NCBI GenBank assembly: GCA_004556565.1
Contig: SFGN01000061.1
Coordinates: 1 to 15,276, forward strand
Direction: 5' to 3'
DNA length: 15,276 bases
Source of the DNA: Lachnospiraceae bacterium
GTDB lineage: Bacteria; Bacillota_A; Clostridia; Lachnospirales; Lachnospiraceae
The first letter of the stretch is position 1; each line of letters starts with the position of its first letter. The position numbers and the translations under genes are program-made. Below the pieces are notes generated by a model. The model ran no database searches and had not been told where the DNA came from. It worked only from the letters and a program-made list of their open reading frames with translations. Shown here in pieces: positions 12,392 to 15,276 of this stretch.

Positions 12392-13816
12392 ATGAAGATT
12401 ATTGGAAGAAAAAGAGAAAAGGACAGTCTTATGCAGTGCCTGCTGTCAAAGAGACCGGAATTTGTTGTCGTATACGGAAGAAGAAGGGTGGGAAAGACTT
12501 ACCTGATCCGCGAATACTTTAATCAGCAGTTTTCGTTTTATACGACTGGTTTGTCAGATGAAAAGACGAAGGGACAGCTGCGTGCTTTTCAGGCAAGCCT
12601 GAATGCATATGGATATGAAGAAAAAAGTGTACCTGTAGATTGGTTTGAGGCTTTTGTGCGTCTTAAGGAATTGCTTCAAAGCGATAAGGTATATCGTGAA
12701 CCGATTAATAATAAAAGAGTCATATTTCTTGATGAACTTCCGTGGATGGATACAGCCCGCTCGGATTTTAAAAGTGCGCTTGATTATTTCTGGAATAGTT
12801 GGGCATCGGCGCAGGAGGATCTGGTGTTGATCGCCTGCGGATCTGCCACGTCGTGGATTATAACGAACCTTCTCACGAATAAAAAAGGATTTCATAACAG
12901 GATTACAAGACGCATTCACCTTGCTCCATTTTCGCTGGCAGAATGCGAAGAACTGTTTGAATTGAATGATATCGTTATGAATCGAAGCCAGATGATCGAA
13001 AGCTATATGGTTTTTGGCGGTATACCGCATTATCTGAATCTTTTCGATTCACGCCTCAGCCTGGCACAGAATGTAAATGAACTTTGTTTTAAGGAGTATG
13101 GCTTTCTTCATGATGAGTACAATAACCTTTTTTATTCACTGTATGATAAACCCGAAAAACATCTGGCAATCCTTGAGAGACTTGCGAAAAGCAGAGATGG
13201 TCTGACCCGGGCAGAACTTTCCAGGGAAAAGGAAATTGGAGGAGGTTCTGTTCTTACAAAAGATCTGCGGGAACTGGAGGAGTGTGGTTTTATCCGAAAA
13301 TTCAGTAATTTTACAAGAGGAGAGGGAGAACAGTTTTATCAACTGATCGATCCGTTTACTTTATTCAGTATCCGATTCATAAAAAATAAGAAGTTTGATT
13401 CATGGAACGAGTATATTAATTCACCGGGGTATCATTCCTGGAGGGGAAATGCTTTTGAGATTGTGTGTATGAATCACATTCCTCAGATTAAGGAAAGTCT
13501 TAGAATAGGCGGAATTGAAACAAATGAGTTTGCATGGAGAAGTGGTGGATCTGATAAGGGGGCGCAGATTGATCTGATCATCAGCAGAAAAGATGGTGTC
13601 ATCAATCTCTGTGAAATGAAATTTACAAGTGATGATTATATGCTGGACGCTGATGAATATGAAAAGCTCAGAAACAGAATGTCACAGTTTCAGAAAGAAA
13701 CCAATGTGAAATCGGCAATTCATATCACGCTGATTTGTGGAAATGGATATAAAAAGGGAAAATATTCAGGAATTGTCCAAAATGTTATTTTAGGGGACGA
13801 TTTGTTTGAAAAATAG
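12392..13816 (+). CDS. AAA ATPase with C-terminal DUF234/PD-(D/E)xK-like domain
   Basis: A 474-residue protein at ATG 12392 behind AAGGTGG. The N-terminal ATPase_2 (archaeal-type STAND-related) domain has Walker A 'GRRRVGKT' (29-36), Walker B 'RVIFLDELPW' (D114-E115) and a sensor-like 'LIACGSATSW'. A winged-helix region follows near 255-310 ('DGLTRAELSREKEIGGGSV'). The C-terminal DUF234 region (about 345-474) keeps a nuclease-like pattern: Glu in 'NAFEIVC', Asp394 in 'AQIDLII' and 'EMK' at 408-410. The family is common as solitary genes in anaerobes and archaea; its function is not settled, and ATP-dependent nucleic acid handling or defence is plausible. It is single-gene, with its own promoter and terminator-like hairpin, and adjoins a truncated gene. 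Confidence 0.9.
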   Translation: MKIIGRKREKDSLMQCLLSKRPEFVVVYGRRRVGKTYLIREYFNQQFSFYTTGLSDEKTKGQLRAFQASLNAYGYEEKSVPVDWFEAFVRLKELLQSDKVYREPINNKRVIFLDELPWMDTARSDFKSALDYFWNSWASAQEDLVLIACGSATSWIITNLLTNKKGFHNRITRRIHLAPFSLAECEELFELNDIVMNRSQMIESYMVFGGIPHYLNLFDSRLSLAQNVNELCFKEYGFLHDEYNNLFYSLYDKPEKHLAILERLAKSRDGLTRAELSREKEIGGGSVLTKDLRELEECGFIRKFSNFTRGEGEQFYQLIDPFTLFSIRFIKNKKFDSWNEYINSPGYHSWRGNAFEIVCMNHIPQIKESLRIGGIETNEFAWRSGGSDKGAQIDLIISRKDGVINLCEMKFTSDDYMLDADEYEKLRNRMSQFQKETNVKSAIHITLICGNGYKKGKYSGIVQNVILGDDLFEK

Positions 13817-13828
13817 AGCCCGGTATTT

Positions 13829-13860
13829 AAATCGCGAATCCTCTTCGAGATTTGCGATTT
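13829..13860 (+). terminator. terminator-like hairpin after the ATPase gene
   Basis: AAATCGCGAAT (13829-13839) pairs with ATTTGCGATTT (13850-13860) with one mismatch, continued by CTC-TTC-GAG after a bulged C. Only a short TTTT lies at its end, so termination strength is doubtful. Its arms also carry the GCGATTT core seen in the operator-like repeats. Confidence 0.5.
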
Positions 13861-13863
13861 TAG

Positions 13864-14100
13864 AAAAATAAAAAGACCTTTGCACTTATTTATGATAAAG
13901 ACGGATATGTATGGATAAATGTAAAATGTGATCCGGAATGGAGAGAATTCTGGAGAAATGCTTTTGAATCTGTTGTCCCGGCTTATCACATGAACAAAAC
14001 ACACTGGAATTCTATTATCCTGGATGGCTCTGTTCCGGATAAAGATATTCGGCGGATGATTGGGGAAAGTTATGATCTGACGAAAGGAAAGAAAAAATGA
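13864..14100 (+). pseudogene. yjbR: 5'-truncated MmcQ/YjbR-family gene
   Basis: An open frame with no proper start encodes the C-terminal two-thirds of a YjbR/MmcQ (CyaY-like fold) protein. It begins at KNKKTFALI, continues 'GYVWINVKCDP', and has the hallmark 'VVPAYHMNKTHWNSIILDG' and 'RRMIGESYDLTK'. An in-frame TAG (13861-13863) precedes it, and the usual 35-40 N-terminal residues are missing from the window. Its TGA overlaps the yaiI ATG (ATGA), so the 3' end of the original operon is intact. The loss of the 5' end falls immediately beside the ATPase gene's terminator-like hairpin, marking an insertion or recombination junction near 13863. Confidence 0.85.
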
Positions 14101-14564
14101 GGATATTAGTAGATGCGGATGCTTGTCCGGTGGTGTCGATCGTAGAAAAAACAGCAAAGAAATATGAGATTCCTGTTATTCTCTTATGTGATACAAACCA
14201 TGTTTTATATTCAGATTACAGTGAAGTAATCACAGTGGAAGCCGGTGCTGATGCAGTAGATTTTAAACTGGTCAGTCTGTGCCAGAAGGGAGATATTGTT
14301 GTGACACAGGATTATGGTGTAGCAGCAATGATTCTGGGAAAAGGTGCTTATGGCATCCATCAGAGTGGTAAATGGTATACAAATGAAAATATCGACCAGA
14401 TGTTGATGGAACGTCATCTGGCGAAGAAGGCAAGAAATGCAAAGAAAAAGCATCATTTGAAAGGTCCGGCAAAACGAGCGGGGGAAGATGATCAACGATT
14501 TGAAGTATCGTTGGAGAAACTCATCTCAGTAGTAGATCGAAATCCCCTACTGAGACAAAATTAG
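14097..14564 (+). CDS. yaiI: YaiI/YqxD family protein (DUF188, PIN-like)
   Basis: A full-length protein of 155 residues. It begins with the family signature RILVDADACPVV, followed by 'VILLCDTNHVLY', 'GADAVDFKLVSLCQKGDIVV', 'TQDYGVAAMIL' and 'AYGIHQSGKWYTNENID'. The conserved Asp residues of the PIN-like active site are present (D6, D8 and the TQDYG Asp), so it is a putative metal-dependent nuclease whose biological substrate is unknown. The start ATG overlaps the stop of the yjbR remnant, so it was once translationally coupled; AAAGGA upstream within that remnant serves as SD. With the operon's original promoter gone, expression may now depend on read-through from the ATPase gene. Confidence 0.92.
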   Translation: MRILVDADACPVVSIVEKTAKKYEIPVILLCDTNHVLYSDYSEVITVEAGADAVDFKLVSLCQKGDIVVTQDYGVAAMILGKGAYGIHQSGKWYTNENIDQMLMERHLAKKARNAKKKHHLKGPAKRAGEDDQRFEVSLEKLISVVDRNPLLRQN

Positions 14565-14608
14565 AATAAGAATGAAAAAACCTCACTGTGGTAGAAATAT
14601 GATATTGT

Positions 14609-14617
14609 TGATATAAT
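14609..14617 (+). promoter_or_regulatory. extended -10 promoter of the structured leader
   Basis: TGATATAAT is a perfect extended -10 (TGn + TATAAT); no good -35 is visible, which this promoter class tolerates. Transcription would start around 14624, giving a leader of about 270 nt before the gene at 14894. Confidence 0.55.
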
Positions 14618-14893
14618 AACCACATGGTTCGGAGGGATTATAGGACACGCCTAAGTGCCTAGGCAAAAGGTCTGGGAGACCTTTTGGTCGGGAAAGTCAG
14701 AACCTGCTACAAAGGCAGATCTGCAAGTGGGAAAGTAGAAATATATATCAGTGGCGGGTGTCAATCCCCATCTGATATACGCTCCGCGAGGATGCGCAGG
14801 GATTCGGATTAGTGTTTTGTCTGCTTTGCAGACCCGAATCCCGCGCCAAGACTCGCGAGCGAGTCTTGAATAAAATTACGGGAGTGATCGATT
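14618..14893 (+). other. structured leader or small RNA upstream of the 90-residue gene
   Basis: Clear helices in order: AACCA-CA-TGGTT (14618-14629), GCCTA/TAGGC (14649-14664), a perfect 9-bp AAAAGGTCT-GGG-AGACCTTTT (14665-14685), CAGA..CTGC/GCAG..TCTG (about 14699-14723), TATATCAG/CTGATATA (14744-14751/14772-14779), GGGATTCGG/CCGAATCCC (14799-14807/14834-14842) extended by GCGC/GCGC and enclosing GTCTGC-TTT-GCAGAC, and a perfect 9-bp CAAGACTCG-CGAG-CGAGTCTTG (14847-14868). No U-tract ends it, so read-through into the downstream gene is likely. It shares sequence words with the element at 5845-5966. It does not match a riboswitch class I can identify. Confidence 0.6.
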
Positions 14894-15166
14894 ATGGCAT
14901 CGGAACGAACCGATGAATTATACAAGCTTTTACTGGGCAGAGGATATCCTAAAGAGTTCTGTGCGGAAATTGCCTATAGAAATATGAATACAGATTACAC
15001 TGCCACCCGGATGCTTGGCTATTTGTACCGGGTAAGTGATCCCCGAATCGAGGATCTGGTGGATGAGATGCTTGCAATCTTAAGTGACAGAGATGCAATT
15101 ATTCAGAAAAAAGAGATGGAACATGCCCAGGCTGTGATCAATGAGATTTACAGAAATGGGTTGTAA
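14894..15166 (+). CDS. conserved small protein of unknown function
   Basis: A 90-residue soluble, mainly helical protein at ATG 14894, with GGGAGTGA upstream. It starts ASERTDELYKLLLGRGYPKE, contains 'EIAYRNMNTDYTATRMLGYLYR' and ends in a charged helix. There is no catalytic motif, signal peptide or membrane segment. I do not recognise a named family. It follows a long structured leader with its own extended -10 promoter, which suggests post-transcriptional control. Confidence 0.75.
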   Translation: MASERTDELYKLLLGRGYPKEFCAEIAYRNMNTDYTATRMLGYLYRVSDPRIEDLVDEMLAILSDRDAIIQKKEMEHAQAVINEIYRNGL

Positions 15167-15276
15167 AAAAAGTTTAGCCTGAATTATTCACGGAACAGCA
15201 TCTGAACTAAAAACTGAGCCATGAATTAAAAAATTGATCCTTGCAGCCATAACCGTAGTCCATAATCCTGTCAAAA
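15167..15276. other. end of window, no feature seen
   Basis: AT-rich sequence after the last gene. No terminator stem, promoter or ORF that I can support. Confidence 0.3.

Noticed and set aside
14521..14556. CTCAGTAG/CTACTGAG inverted repeat at the end of yaiI as a terminator.
   Set aside because: It lies inside the coding sequence and lacks a T-run on the plus strand; it may be chance.
14690..14725. AAGTCAGAACCTGC resembles the 3' end of a cobalamin riboswitch.
   Set aside because: The other cobalamin hallmarks (GGGAA..GGTG..TCC core and the CCGCCACTG-like box) are not present, and the downstream gene has no link to cobalamin.

Overview
The window looks like accessory DNA from a low-to-moderate GC Firmicute, most likely a Lachnospiraceae-type member of the Clostridia. 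The reasons are the strong AGGAGG-type ribosome binding sites, UUG/GUG starts, Clostridia-like sigma-A promoters, and the mix of families (WYL regulator, PRiA4_ORF3-like protein, S24 repressor with UmuC, Panacea antitoxin, Tn916-like excision/integration genes, DUF234-type ATPase). Taxonomy is an inference; there is no rRNA or tRNA here.

Layout. (1) 1-3367, forward: the end of a WYL-domain regulator (5' end outside the window), a small conserved gene, a 570-residue PRiA4_ORF3-like protein with its own promoter, and a small XRE regulator. A bidirectional terminator at 3382-3440 separates this block from the next gene. (2) 3434-5842: a LexA/CI-like XRE-S24 repressor on the minus strand, divergent from a UmuC-type Y-family DNA polymerase followed by a small partner gene. 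The shared intergenic region has opposed promoters, three related repeats spaced about 40 bp apart that look like operators, and a LexA-like SOS box. (3) 5843-6777: a densely base-paired intergenic element, including a near-perfect four-way junction, followed by a short upstream ORF that ends at the SD of a putative DNA-binding protein. (4) 6931-8375: an AT-rich two-gene cassette, a Panacea-domain antitoxin and a coiled-coil protein with three membrane helices, closed by a terminator; probably toxin-antitoxin or defence cargo. (5) 8376-12143: an integrative-element module. A roughly 500-nt leader with two terminators, a 36-codon uORF and an SD-sequestering hairpin precedes a sigma-70 region-4-like protein. 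Then come a 55-residue excisionase-like protein, a protein with four tandem excisionase-type helix-turn-helix modules, and a tyrosine integrase gene that has an internal deletion plus frameshift and lacks the HxxR box. (6) 12144-14564: an AAA ATPase with a PD-(D/E)xK-like C-terminus, whose promoter carries the same repeat motif as the repressor/UmuC intergenic region. It sits directly against a 5'-truncated yjbR/mmcQ fragment that still overlaps yaiI, so the ATPase side was probably inserted into, or recombined within, a yjbR-yaiI operon. (7) 14565-15276: another structured leader with an extended -10 promoter, then a 90-residue unknown gene.

The most unusual content is non-coding: three hairpin-rich intergenic regions that share sequence words and each precede a small regulatory-type gene, and the apparent operator motif shared between the SOS-like repressor/polymerase locus and the distant ATPase gene.
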